The notes under the pieces were generated by a model that saw only the letters and a list, made by a program, of their open reading frames with translations, did not search any database and was not told the origin of the DNA. Of a stretch of DNA of 6,844 bases, positions 1-6,133 are shown piece after piece (the stretch's first letter is position 1; each line of letters begins with the position of its first letter). The position numbers and the translations under genes are program-made. Source of the DNA: Chryseobacterium sp. GTDB lineage: Bacteria; Bacteroidota; Bacteroidia; Flavobacteriales; Weeksellaceae. The stretch covers positions 1-6,844 of the forward strand of contig JAGNPP010000141.1 of assembly GCA_017989575.1 (NCBI GenBank), in the 5' to 3' direction.

Positions 1-1
1 C

Positions 2-163
2 AATGCCACAAACGACAATCTTTTCTGCGCCGGAGCAGCGGTCACTTCTTCAGATCTTCGGAATTACGCCGCATTCGTAAGATATGCACTGCGAGGAAGT
101 CTGAAAGCTGATTATTGTCTGAATAACTTAGGATTCAGATGTGCAAAAAATTTAAATAAATAA
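2..163 (+). CDS. Formylglycine-generating-enzyme (SUMF1/FGE-sulfatase) family protein, C-terminal fragment
   Basis: Reading from base 2 gives 53 residues in an open frame ending in TAA at 161-163; the 5' part lies outside the window. The tail contains a run ending NNLGFRCAKN, and the N-x-GFRC ending is typical of the C-terminus of FGE-sulfatase domain proteins. An upstream FCAGA stretch fits the cysteine-containing segment before it. Family members either oxidise a sulfatase cysteine to formylglycine or are non-catalytic relatives with other roles; the catalytic part is not visible, so activity cannot be judged. The stop lies only 3 nt before the SCO gene, so the two are surely co-transcribed. 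From family knowledge, FGE-like genes occur next to copper nitrite reductase genes in Bacteroidota, which suggests a nirK accessory gene. That link is inference. Confidence 0.72.
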   Translation, partial: NATNDNLFCAGAAVTSSDLRNYAAFVRYALRGSLKADYCLNNLGFRCAKNLNK

Positions 164-166
164 AAA

Positions 167-730
167 ATGAAACGGTTACTATATCTTTTGTTTGCATTTT
201 CAATTTTGTCGTGCAGCAAAAAAGAAGAGATTATAAGTCCCGACTCGATTTACAACGTGGGGTCAGTATGGGAAAAACAGGATGGAAGTAAAATTTCCTT
301 TATAGATCTTAAAGGGAAAGTAATTGTAACGACAATGATTTTTACCTCATGTAAAACTGCTTGTCCGAGGCTGACTGCGGAAATGAAAAAAATAGCAAAA
401 GAAGTTGGAAATGTAGATCCTGATAATATCGAATATTTATTGATTTCTATTGACCCTAAAACAGATACACCTGAAGTTATGAAGGCTTATCTAAAAACCC
501 ATCAGCTTGATGAAAAAGAATGGATGTTTATCCGCAGCAACGAAAACGATACAAGGGAAATTGCCAATATTATGGCCGTGAAGTATAAAGAGATTTCTCC
601 TATTGAATTTTCGCACTCCAATATTATTAGTGTGTATTCAAAAAAAGGTACACTGGCTTACCAGAAAGAAGGCCTTGATAACAATATTCAACGCACTGCA
701 AAAGAAATTAAAAAGCAACTAGAGTTATAA
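167..730 (+). CDS. SCO1/SenC family copper-binding thioredoxin-fold lipoprotein
   Basis: This 187-aa protein starts with a lipoprotein signal (KR, a hydrophobic stretch, then ILSC with Cys16 as the lipidated residue), so it should sit membrane-anchored on the periplasmic side. The rest is a thioredoxin-like SCO domain. The CxxxC copper/thiol motif is C62-K-T-A-C66, followed by Pro67. The family SIDP motif is at S94-P97, followed by DTP at 100-102. The third copper ligand is His150 in FSHSN. All metal ligands are therefore present and the length is normal. SCO proteins deliver copper to, or keep reduced the thiols of, CuA and other copper sites. Next to a denitrification gene set, copper handling for a nitrite reductase or an oxidase is the likely job, but the client is inferred. 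The ATG lies 3 nt after the previous stop, and the next gene starts 19 nt downstream. Confidence 0.93.
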   Translation: MKRLLYLLFAFSILSCSKKEEIISPDSIYNVGSVWEKQDGSKISFIDLKGKVIVTTMIFTSCKTACPRLTAEMKKIAKEVGNVDPDNIEYLLISIDPKTDTPEVMKAYLKTHQLDEKEWMFIRSNENDTREIANIMAVKYKEISPIEFSHSNIISVYSKKGTLAYQKEGLDNNIQRTAKEIKKQLEL

Positions 731-749
731 ATTATAAAAAAATTGAAAA

Positions 750-1163
750 ATGAAAAAGGTAGTATTAGGTGCAGTTTTATCAGCACTCACAATGATCTCA
801 TGCTCAGATAAAAAGCCAACAGAAACAGCGGTAGAATCTAATGTAATGCTTGAAGAGCCTAAGACAATAGATTCTGCAGCAATGGCATCTAAATCTGAAA
901 CATTAACACCCGAAGCCGAAGGAAAAGAGTTGTTAGAAGGAATGGATTGTCTGTCATGTCATAAAGTAGACGCTAAATTGGTTGGTCCATCATATCAGGA
1001 TGTTGCAGCAAAATATACAGAAGCTGATATTGATATGCTTGCGCAGAAAATCATTGATGGCGGAAAAGGAAACTGGGGAGATATCCCAATGACACCTCAC
1101 TCAGGAATGAGTAAAGAAAATGCTCAGAAGATGGTAAAATATATTCTGTCTCTGAAAAAGTAG
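750..1163 (+). CDS. Small monohaem class I cytochrome c lipoprotein
   Basis: A 137-aa protein with an N-terminal signal ending MISC, Cys18 being the probable lipidation site. A low-complexity linker rich in Glu, Ala, Ser and Thr (about residues 20-57) follows, then one cytochrome c domain. The haem attachment motif is C67-L-S-C70-H71. The likely sixth ligand is Met114 in the IPMTPH segment, preceded by the GGKGNWG loop. This arrangement matches cytochrome c551/c552-type electron carriers. The linker suggests a domain tethered to the outer face of a membrane that can swing between partners. It is the last gene of the FGE-SCO-cytochrome unit and a terminator follows. I infer that it donates electrons to a periplasmic reductase such as NirK; it could equally serve an oxidase. 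The qNOR downstream would not need it. Confidence 0.93.
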   Translation: MKKVVLGAVLSALTMISCSDKKPTETAVESNVMLEEPKTIDSAAMASKSETLTPEAEGKELLEGMDCLSCHKVDAKLVGPSYQDVAAKYTEADIDMLAQKIIDGGKGNWGDIPMTPHSGMSKENAQKMVKYILSLKK

Positions 1164-1184
1164 GGTAGAAGATGATAACCAAAT

Positions 1185-1224
1185 GGGAACGAAAATTTTT
1201 TATGTCTTCAGTTCCCGCTTTTTT
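1185..1224 (+). terminator. Rho-independent terminator after the cytochrome c gene
   Basis: GGGAAC at 1185-1190 pairs with GTTCCC at 1211-1216. GAA (1191-1193) can continue the stem with TTC (1207-1209) across a bulged A1210. After GC, a run of six T (1219-1224) follows. It starts 21 nt after the cytochrome c stop and would end the upstream operon. The T run is also part of the left arm of the next inverted repeat. Confidence 0.7.
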
Positions 1225-1291
1225 ACGGCATTGCGAGTTTTAATTGTAGTTAGTTTTTAGTAGTTTATCCTTTCGCAATGCTGTAAAAGAG
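1218..1291. repeat. Long imperfect inverted repeat (19-bp arms) between the two operons
   Basis: The arm at 1218-1236 (core TTTTACGGCATTGCGA) pairs with 1273-1291 (core TCGCAATGCTGTAAAA) over 19 positions with no gap; as RNA, 17 are Watson-Crick and two are G-U (1227:1282 and 1220:1289). The loop is 36 nt (1237-1272) and T-rich. No T run follows the right arm on the + strand, and none follows the structure read on the - strand, so it does not look like a simple terminator. It may be a remnant of a small palindromic repeat element, a processing or mRNA-stability hairpin, or a binding region. I know of no named family that matches. Confidence 0.75.
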
Positions 1292-1297
1292 TATTAA

Positions 1298-1323
1298 TTG
1301 TAATCCATTTCATTTAGAATTTG
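1298..1323 (+). promoter_or_regulatory. Possible weak promoter for ric-norB
   Basis: TTG at 1298-1300 and TAGAATTTG at 1315-1323 resemble the Bacteroidota -33 and -7 elements. The -7 box has three bases instead of two between TA and TTTG, and the 14-nt spacing is short, so the match is poor. A promoter is expected here because a terminator lies upstream and the 1292-1377 stretch is AT-rich. I see no clear FNR/CRP-type or NsrR-type palindrome in 1164-1377. Confidence 0.22.
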
Positions 1324-1377
1324 ACATTAAAAAAACAAAAATTTTTAAAATAATAAAAGATAAAAAAGTATTAAATT

Positions 1378-2103
1378 ATGAATACACAAACAGATTTTAT
1401 AGGAGACATCGTAGCAGCAGATTTCAGAACCGCAGCAATCTTTAAAAAATACGGCATTGATTTTTGCTGTAAAGGCGGAAGAACAATAGAGGAAGCTTGT
1501 AGTCCGAAGAGTTTGGATAAAGATCAAATCTACTCAGACATAGAAAATCTTCCGAAAACGGATGGAAATTCTATCGATTTCAACAGTTGGCCCTTGGATC
1601 TTTTGGCAGATTATGTGGAGAAAACACATCACCGTTATGTGGAAGAAAAAACGCCAGTTCTACAACAGTTTTTAGATAAATTATGCAAAGTTCACGGTGG
1701 CGGACATCCGGAGTTATTCGAAATTAGAGATTTGTTTTTTGCGTCTGCACAGGATTTGGCAGCACACATGAAAAAAGAAGAATTGATTCTTTTCCCTTTT
1801 GTGAAAAATATGGTGAAGGCGAAAATTTCTAATGAAGCCATTCAGCAACCTCATTTCGGAACAGTAGAAAATCCAGTAAATATGATGAAGCACGAGCATA
1901 CTGTAGAAGGTGAAAGATTAAGAAAAATCGCAGATCTTACCAACGAATATACACCGCCTGCAGACGCTTGTAATACCTACAAAGTGACATTTGCTATGCT
2001 TCAGGACTTTGAAAACGATCTTCATAAACATATTCATTTAGAAAATAATATTCTTTTCCCTAAAGCAATTCAATTAGAAAAAGAATTTTCTGTAGAACAT
2101 TAA
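1378..2103 (+). CDS. ric: Iron-sulfur cluster repair di-iron protein RIC (YtfE/ScdA family)
   Basis: A 241-aa cytoplasmic protein with both parts of the family. The N-terminal ScdA_N (DUF542) domain, about residues 5-60, carries C30-C31-K-G-G. A hemerythrin-like four-helix domain covers about 75-235. The di-iron ligands can be assigned by the family pattern as His84, His130 with Glu134 (HxxxE), His174 in KHEHT, and His218 with Glu222 (HIHLE). The ending ENNILFP is typical. RIC proteins restore Fe-S clusters damaged by NO or oxidants, probably by donating iron; reduction of NO has also been proposed. The gene lies 13 nt before norB, so NO repair and NO removal are made together. The ATG at 1378 follows an A-rich leader and gives a full-length N-terminus. 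NO-responsive control is expected from the family but no operator is recognisable here. Confidence 0.95.
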   Translation: MNTQTDFIGDIVAADFRTAAIFKKYGIDFCCKGGRTIEEACSPKSLDKDQIYSDIENLPKTDGNSIDFNSWPLDLLADYVEKTHHRYVEEKTPVLQQFLDKLCKVHGGGHPELFEIRDLFFASAQDLAAHMKKEELILFPFVKNMVKAKISNEAIQQPHFGTVENPVNMMKHEHTVEGERLRKIADLTNEYTPPADACNTYKVTFAMLQDFENDLHKHIHLENNILFPKAIQLEKEFSVEH

Positions 2104-2116
2104 GATAAAGAGGATT

Positions 2117-4363
2117 ATGACAACTAAAAAATTATGGACCTGGCTCGCCGCCGTCATCATCGGTTCATTTGCCGTTTTGATTTTTTATGGTGTAGATATT
2201 TACAGAAAAATTCCGCCCGTTCCTGACAAAGTAGTTACTACGGACGGAACAATTGTAGCTACCGGACAAGACATCAAAGATGGTCAAAATGTTTGGCAAT
2301 CGATTGGCGGACAAACCGTTGGAAGTATTTGGGGACACGGCGCCTATATCGCACCAGATTGGAGCGCAGATTTTCTTCACCGTGAAGCGTTACTTTTGTT
2401 AGATGAACTCGCTAAAAAAGATGGAAAAATTTATAAAGATCTTCCCGATGACGAGCAGGCAAAATACAATGTACTTCTCAAAAAAGAGGTTCGTGTAAAT
2501 ACTTTAGATCAAGCTACAAAAACGATTGTCATTTCTCCCGAGAGAGCAAAAGTTCAGGCAGAATTAGCCAAATACTATGCTAAAATCTTTATGAATGATG
2601 CCGAGATGGATCAGCTTCGAGATCATTACGCCATCCCGAAAAATACGGTGAAAACAGATGAAAGAATGGCAAAAATGAATGCATTCTTTGCTTGGGCAGC
2701 TTGGGTTTGTATAACAGATCGACCTGGAGACACGGGAATTACTTACACCAACAACTGGCCTCACGACGAATTAATCGGAAACATTCCGCCACCATCGCTG
2801 CATTTGTGGTCTGGTTTAAGTGTTTTGATGTTGCTCGGCTGTGTAGGATTACTCGTTTTTTATCACGCTAAAAATAAGGAAGAAGAAATCAGTGAAGAAC
2901 TTCCTTTAGAAGATCCATTGCGAAATATGAAACCTACACCATCTATGCGTGCGACTTTAAAGTACATTTGGGTGGTAGCATTATTGATTTTGGTTCAAAT
3001 GTTTGCGGGCGTTATCACAGCACATTACGGGGTGGAAGGAAGCGCATTTTACGGCTTTCCGTTAGATGAATATTTGCCTCAATCGGTATCTCGAAGTTGG
3101 CACGTTCAGCTCGCTATATTTTGGATTGCAACTTCTTGGTTAGCAACAGGATTGTACATTGCACCCGCAGTTTCGGGTTACGAACCGAAGTATCAGGTTT
3201 TAGGTGTCAATATTTTATTCGGCGCTTTATTAATCGTGGTTTTCGGTTCTTTAGCAGGACAATGGTTGGGCGTGATGCAAAAGTTAGGTTATGTTGACAA
3301 TTTCCTTTGGGGACATTCCGGTTACGAGTATGTAGAATTGGGAAGAATCTGGCAGATTTTATTGTTAGTTGGATTAATTCTTTGGTTAATTCTTATGGTA
3401 AGAGCACTTCTTCCAGCCTTGAAAAAGAAAGATGGCGACCGACATTTACTGTTATTGTTCACGCTTTCCGCAGTAGCAATTGCACTATTCTACGGAGCGG
3501 GATTGATGTACGGAAGACAAACCCATATGGCCATTGCAGAGTACTGGAGATGGTGGGTGGTTCACCTTTGGGTAGAAGGATTCTTCGAAGTTTTTGCAAC
3601 CGTTGTAGCAGCATTCTTGTTCACAAGACTGGGATTGTTAAGATTAAAAGCCGCAACTCACGCAGTTTTATTTTCAACCATTATTTTCCTTTCGGGCGGT
3701 ATTTTAGGAACTTTCCATCACTTATATTTCAGTGCGACACCAACAGCAGTTTTGGCTTTGGGAGCGACATTCAGCGCATTAGAAATTGTTCCTTTGGTAT
3801 TGATTGGGTTTGAAGCCTATCAGAATTATCAAATCAGTAAATCTACCAAATGGATCAAAGCGTACAAATGGCCCATCTACTGTTTCATCGCAATGTGTTT
3901 CTGGAATTTCCTTGGTGCCGGTATTTTTGGATTTGCCATCAATCCGCCGATTGCTTTGTATTATATTCAAGGATTAAATACGACTGCAGTTCACGGTCAC
4001 GCCGCACTTTTCGGAGTTTACGGAATCTTAGGAATTGGTTTGATGATGTTTATGCTGAGAGGTTTATATCCAGACAGAGAATGGAACGACAAACTCATCG
4101 GTTGGGCGTTTTGGCTAACCAATATCGGATTGTTGGTGATGGTTACCATCAGTTTGTTGCCAATTGGAATTATGCAATCCGTCGCCTCCATCAAAGAAGG
4201 ATATTGGTACGCACGTTCCGCCGAATTCATGCAAACCGATATGATGAATACTTTGCGTTGGCTTCGTGTTCCAGGTGATATTTTATTGGCAGTAGGAGAG
4301 ATGCTGTTGGTGATTTTCATCATCGGACTAAAAACCGGATGGTCTTTGAAAGATAAAAGATAG
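2117..4363 (+). CDS. norB: Quinol-dependent nitric oxide reductase, single large subunit (qNOR/NorZ type)
   Basis: A 748-aa inner-membrane protein that reduces two NO to N2O. The N-terminus has one membrane helix (about 9-27) and a long periplasmic domain (about 30-225), then some 13 further helices from 228 to 738. Residues 30-225 correspond to the NorC-like part fused in qNOR. There is no CxxCH anywhere, so electrons should come from quinol, not cytochrome c. Catalytic residues are complete by alignment to the NorB pattern: His329 and His628 for low-spin haem b, His626 for haem b3, and His483, His534 and His535 with Glu487 (HxxxE) for the non-haem iron FeB. Glu556 matches the second conserved active-site glutamate, 21 residues after the HH pair as in NorB. 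An AAAGAGG stretch 3 nt before the ATG is an unusually purine-rich leader for this group. It is co-transcribed with ric and ends at a strong terminator. Confidence 0.97.
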   Translation: MTTKKLWTWLAAVIIGSFAVLIFYGVDIYRKIPPVPDKVVTTDGTIVATGQDIKDGQNVWQSIGGQTVGSIWGHGAYIAPDWSADFLHREALLLLDELAKKDGKIYKDLPDDEQAKYNVLLKKEVRVNTLDQATKTIVISPERAKVQAELAKYYAKIFMNDAEMDQLRDHYAIPKNTVKTDERMAKMNAFFAWAAWVCITDRPGDTGITYTNNWPHDELIGNIPPPSLHLWSGLSVLMLLGCVGLLVFYHAKNKEEEISEELPLEDPLRNMKPTPSMRATLKYIWVVALLILVQMFAGVITAHYGVEGSAFYGFPLDEYLPQSVSRSWHVQLAIFWIATSWLATGLYIAPAVSGYEPKYQVLGVNILFGALLIVVFGSLAGQWLGVMQKLGYVDNFLWGHSGYEYVELGRIWQILLLVGLILWLILMVRALLPALKKKDGDRHLLLLFTLSAVAIALFYGAGLMYGRQTHMAIAEYWRWWVVHLWVEGFFEVFATVVAAFLFTRLGLLRLKAATHAVLFSTIIFLSGGILGTFHHLYFSATPTAVLALGATFSALEIVPLVLIGFEAYQNYQISKSTKWIKAYKWPIYCFIAMCFWNFLGAGIFGFAINPPIALYYIQGLNTTAVHGHAALFGVYGILGIGLMMFMLRGLYPDREWNDKLIGWAFWLTNIGLLVMVTISLLPIGIMQSVASIKEGYWYARSAEFMQTDMMNTLRWLRVPGDILLAVGEMLLVIFIIGLKTGWSLKDKR

Positions 4364-4380
4364 TTAATTGTTAAATCTTT

Positions 4381-4416
4381 AGAACTGTCACTATTATTGT
4401 AGTGGCGGTTCTTTTT
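4381..4416 (+). terminator. Strong rho-independent terminator after norB
   Basis: A 13-bp stem pairs 4381-4393 (AGAACTGTCACTA) with 4400-4412 (TAGTGGCGGTTCT). It has two G-U pairs, no mismatch and a 6-nt loop (TTATTG). A T run at 4412-4416 and an AT-rich stretch follow directly. It lies 17 nt after the norB stop and ends the ric-norB unit. Confidence 0.9.
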
Positions 4417-4447
4417 AATTTAAAATATGAAATCACCATTACATTAT

Positions 4448-4488
4448 TTATGTTACAAAATACCAATGAGAAAATGGCGATAACATAA
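4448..4488. repeat. Perfect 8-bp inverted repeat upstream of the hemerythrin gene
   Basis: TTATGTTA at 4448-4455 is the exact reverse complement of TAACATAA at 4481-4488, with 25 nt between. It lies 28-69 nt before the hemerythrin start, where a promoter or operator would be expected. No TAnnTTTG box is present in 4417-4516. It could be an operator pair or a 5' UTR hairpin, but 8-bp AT-rich repeats arise by chance in such sequence. Confidence 0.35.
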
Positions 4489-4516
4489 GACCATTAAAAA
4501 CTATAAAAATCTACTT

Positions 4517-4969
4517 ATGAAAAGAAATGAAAATCTTATCCCACTATCCCGAGATCACCACTTTGGATTGCTTTGCAGTTGGAAAATCCGTCAGGGAATT
4601 AAAAAAGATATTTCTTATGACAGAATTAAAAATTACATCAATTATTATTGGGAGAAAAACTTAAATCGTCATTTCGAAATCGAAGACATTGTACTTCCCG
4701 AAATGGAAAATAACAGCCTTCAGGTTCAGATGGAAAAAGAACATATTGAAATTAAAAAATTATTGAAAAGCATTAATAATTCTAATGACAAAAAACTTTT
4801 AGGAGATTTTGCCGATGCGTTGCGCAATCATATTCGTTTTGAGGAGCGAATGTATTTTCCACATTTGGAAGAATATTTATCCGATGAAAAAATGAATGAA
4901 ATAGGAAATCAGCTCAACCAGATTCATCAGAAAGAGGAAGATAGTTATGATGATGAATTTTGGAAATAA
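4517..4969 (+). CDS. Hemerythrin HHE-domain protein
   Basis: A 150-aa, charged, mostly helical protein without signal or membrane segment, so cytoplasmic. The whole length is one hemerythrin-like four-helix bundle. Likely iron ligands are His14 or His15 in SRDHHFG, His52 with Glu56 (HFEIE), His76 in EKEH, and His105 with Glu109 (HIRFEER). This is the expected His, HxxxE, His, HxxxE order, so the di-iron site appears intact. Unlike the ric product it has no N-terminal CC domain. Such proteins bind O2, NO or iron, or act as sensors; the exact role is not readable here. It sits between the NO reductase unit and the molybdate operon, behind its own leader, and is followed 32 nt later by a small unknown gene. 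A role in NO or O2 handling is inferred from the neighbours. Confidence 0.88.
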   Translation: MKRNENLIPLSRDHHFGLLCSWKIRQGIKKDISYDRIKNYINYYWEKNLNRHFEIEDIVLPEMENNSLQVQMEKEHIEIKKLLKSINNSNDKKLLGDFADALRNHIRFEERMYFPHLEEYLSDEKMNEIGNQLNQIHQKEEDSYDDEFWK

Positions 4970-4982
4970 ATAATCGATTATT
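4969..4982. repeat. Perfect 14-bp AT-rich palindrome between two small genes
   Basis: AATAATCGATTATT is its own reverse complement and starts on the last base of the hemerythrin stop codon, 19 nt before the next ATG. It could be a small operator or a chance result of the AT-rich gap. It has no loop, so it is a poor RNA hairpin, and no terminator T run follows. Confidence 0.3.
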
Positions 4983-5001
4983 ATTAAATTAAATCAAAAA
5001 A

Positions 5002-5226
5002 ATGAGCATCAACATTCAATCAAAATTAGGAGATTATTTATATTTGGCGATGGGCGATTGCAACGGTCACAAAGTGGTGATGGCAGTTGGTTACACCTAC
5101 GATTACGCGGACAAAAAAGCGAAACAATTTGAGAAAGCAAGCCTCGGAACAGTAAAATATATTGATATTTCCGTTGTAAAATCTGGGGATAAAGAAAAAT
5201 GTAAAACTTTGGAAAAACTGGCTTAA
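5002..5226 (+). CDS. Small conserved-looking protein of unknown function (74 aa)
   Basis: I do not recognise this protein. It is 74 residues, soluble, without signal peptide or membrane helix. The first half is mixed (SKLGDYLYLAMGDCNGHKVVMAVGYTY would suit two or three beta strands; only its pattern matters), followed by a lysine-rich helix-like stretch (about 35-46), another strand (51-60) and a basic helical tail. Cysteines at 20 and 67 are isolated and form no known motif. It looks real: coding-like codon use matching its neighbours, an A-rich leader (AAATCAAAAAAATG) typical of the window, and a position 32 nt after the hemerythrin gene on the same strand, so probably co-transcribed. The gene ends before the modABC promoter. 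Function may relate to the hemerythrin, but nothing in the sequence shows it. Confidence 0.75.
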   Translation: MSINIQSKLGDYLYLAMGDCNGHKVVMAVGYTYDYADKKAKQFEKASLGTVKYIDISVVKSGDKEKCKTLEKLA

Positions 5227-5250
5227 ATCCACATATTTAATCAATTTCTT

Positions 5251-5281
5251 TTTGAATTTTCAATGGATAACCTTATCTTTG
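5251..5281 (+). promoter_or_regulatory. Bacteroidota-type promoter for modABC
   Basis: TTTG at 5251-5254 provides the -33 TTG element. TATCTTTG at 5274-5281 matches the -7 consensus TAnnTTTG exactly. The spacing from TTG to TA is 19 nt, inside the usual 17-23. Transcription would start near 5286-5290, giving a leader of roughly 40 nt before modA. Confidence 0.7.
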
Positions 5282-5293
5282 AAAAGGATAAGG
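5271..5293 (+). promoter_or_regulatory. Dyad overlapping the modABC promoter: operator or terminator
   Basis: CCTTATCTTT (5271-5280) and AAGGATAAGG (5284-5293) form an inverted repeat matching at 9 of 10 positions around a 3-nt centre. It covers the -7 box and the expected start of transcription, which is where a repressor operator would sit. A molybdate-responsive regulator is a natural guess, but this is not the known ModE box. As RNA the same bases form a 10-bp hairpin (one G-U), followed by AAGTCTTATTTT, so it could also be a weak terminator for the upstream genes. Confidence 0.5.
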
Positions 5294-5329
5294 AAGTCTT
5301 ATTTTAAATCTTTCTTTTTCGTATGATTT

Positions 5330-6133
5330 ATGAAAAATTGGATTTATGTAAGACTTTCTTTTTGCTTATTTTTAATGTCACTTTTGATGTTAAACTGCAA
5401 AAAAACGGAATCTGATTTCACCCAAAAATCGAAACAAAATTCTACAATTTCAGTTGCCGCCGCAGCAAACCTTCGGGATGTTTTGGAAGAATTGAAGCAG
5501 ATTTATATGAATGAAAATCCAGATAAAAAAGTCGAGATTACTTTTGGTTCATCGGGTTTGCTGGTTCAGCAGATTTTAAACGGAGCATCTTTCGATTTGT
5601 TTCTATCAGCCGATTCTACTTTTCCAGATATGCTAAAAAGTAAAAATAAAACTTCCGGAAATTCTGAAATTTACACCTACGGAAAAGTCGCTTTGTGGAG
5701 TTCAAAAGCCAATGTTTCCGAAGGTGTAAAATTGGTTTTAAATCCTGAAATAAAAAAAATCGCCATCGCAAATCCAGACCTCGCACCTTATGGAAAAAAC
5801 ACGGTCGAAGCTTTGAAAAAATCAGGATTATATTCCAAAATTGAAAATAAAATTGTTTGGGCAGAAAACATCAATCAGTCTGCACAATTTGCTTCAACAG
5901 GAAATGCCGATGTCGCATTCATCGCACTTTCCAATGCTAAAAATAAAGAAATGATGAAACGGGGAAATTTCTACGAATTATCAGCAAGCGAATGTTCGCC
6001 AATCGCCCAAAGTGGAATTGTTTTGAAAAGTAAAAATCAAACCGAAGCAAAAGATTTTTTTGATTTTATTACAAGTAAAAAAGCCAGCCAAACTTGGGAA
6101 AAGTACGGCTATCAAACAGAAATTTCAAACTAA
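5330..6133 (+). CDS. modA: Molybdate ABC transporter substrate-binding lipoprotein ModA
   Basis: A 267-aa protein with an N-terminal signal ending LMLNC. Cys23 is the likely lipidated residue; Asn at the -1 position is a loose lipobox but acceptable in this group. The mature part is a type II periplasmic binding protein of the ModA family. Oxyanion-site segments are visible: AAAANL (43-48), GSSG (73-76), SAD (93-95) and the PYG loop (153-155), with AFIALS (196-201) later. It captures molybdate, possibly also tungstate, and hands it to ModB. The ATG at 5330 gives a complete signal peptide; an ATG at 5323 is in another frame. Its stop is directly followed by the modB start, so the two are translationally linked. 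Molybdate supply suits the molybdenum cofactor of a nitrate reductase in a denitrifier. Confidence 0.95.
   Translation: MKNWIYVRLSFCLFLMSLLMLNCKKTESDFTQKSKQNSTISVAAAANLRDVLEELKQIYMNENPDKKVEITFGSSGLLVQQILNGASFDLFLSADSTFPDMLKSKNKTSGNSEIYTYGKVALWSSKANVSEGVKLVLNPEIKKIAIANPDLAPYGKNTVEALKKSGLYSKIENKIVWAENINQSAQFASTGNADVAFIALSNAKNKEMMKRGNFYELSASECSPIAQSGIVLKSKNQTEAKDFFDFITSKKASQTWEKYGYQTEISN

Noticed and set aside
1218..1291. Insertion-sequence end or CRISPR repeat
   Set aside because: There is no transposase, no target-site duplication and only one pair of arms, so neither reading is supported.
1164..1377. An FNR/CRP- or NsrR-type operator for NO control of ric-norB
   Set aside because: I looked for TTGAT-like half sites and NsrR-like palindromes and found none convincing; only isolated fragments such as TTGAC at 1321 occur.
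1345..1899. Minus-strand open frames of about 60 codons across the ric gene (1345-1527 and 1714-1899)
   Set aside because: They are antisense to a clear RIC gene, lack domain signs, and have no promoter or leader of their own.
3097..4278. Three + strand open frames of 66-168 codons inside the NO reductase gene (3097-3297, 3307-3813, 3850-4278)
   Set aside because: They lie wholly within the norB reading frame, whose active-site residues are intact, and their translations are Arg/Ser/Phe-rich with no recognisable domain. They are shadows of a long, slowly varying membrane-protein gene.
2165..4323. Minus-strand open frames of 63-101 codons across norB
   Set aside because: All are antisense to an intact gene with complete ligands; their compositions are non-protein-like.
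5038..5244. Minus-strand 68-codon frame opposite the 74-aa gene
   Set aside because: The product is Phe/Ile/His-rich and looks like an antisense shadow. The + strand frame has a better leader, composition and operon position.
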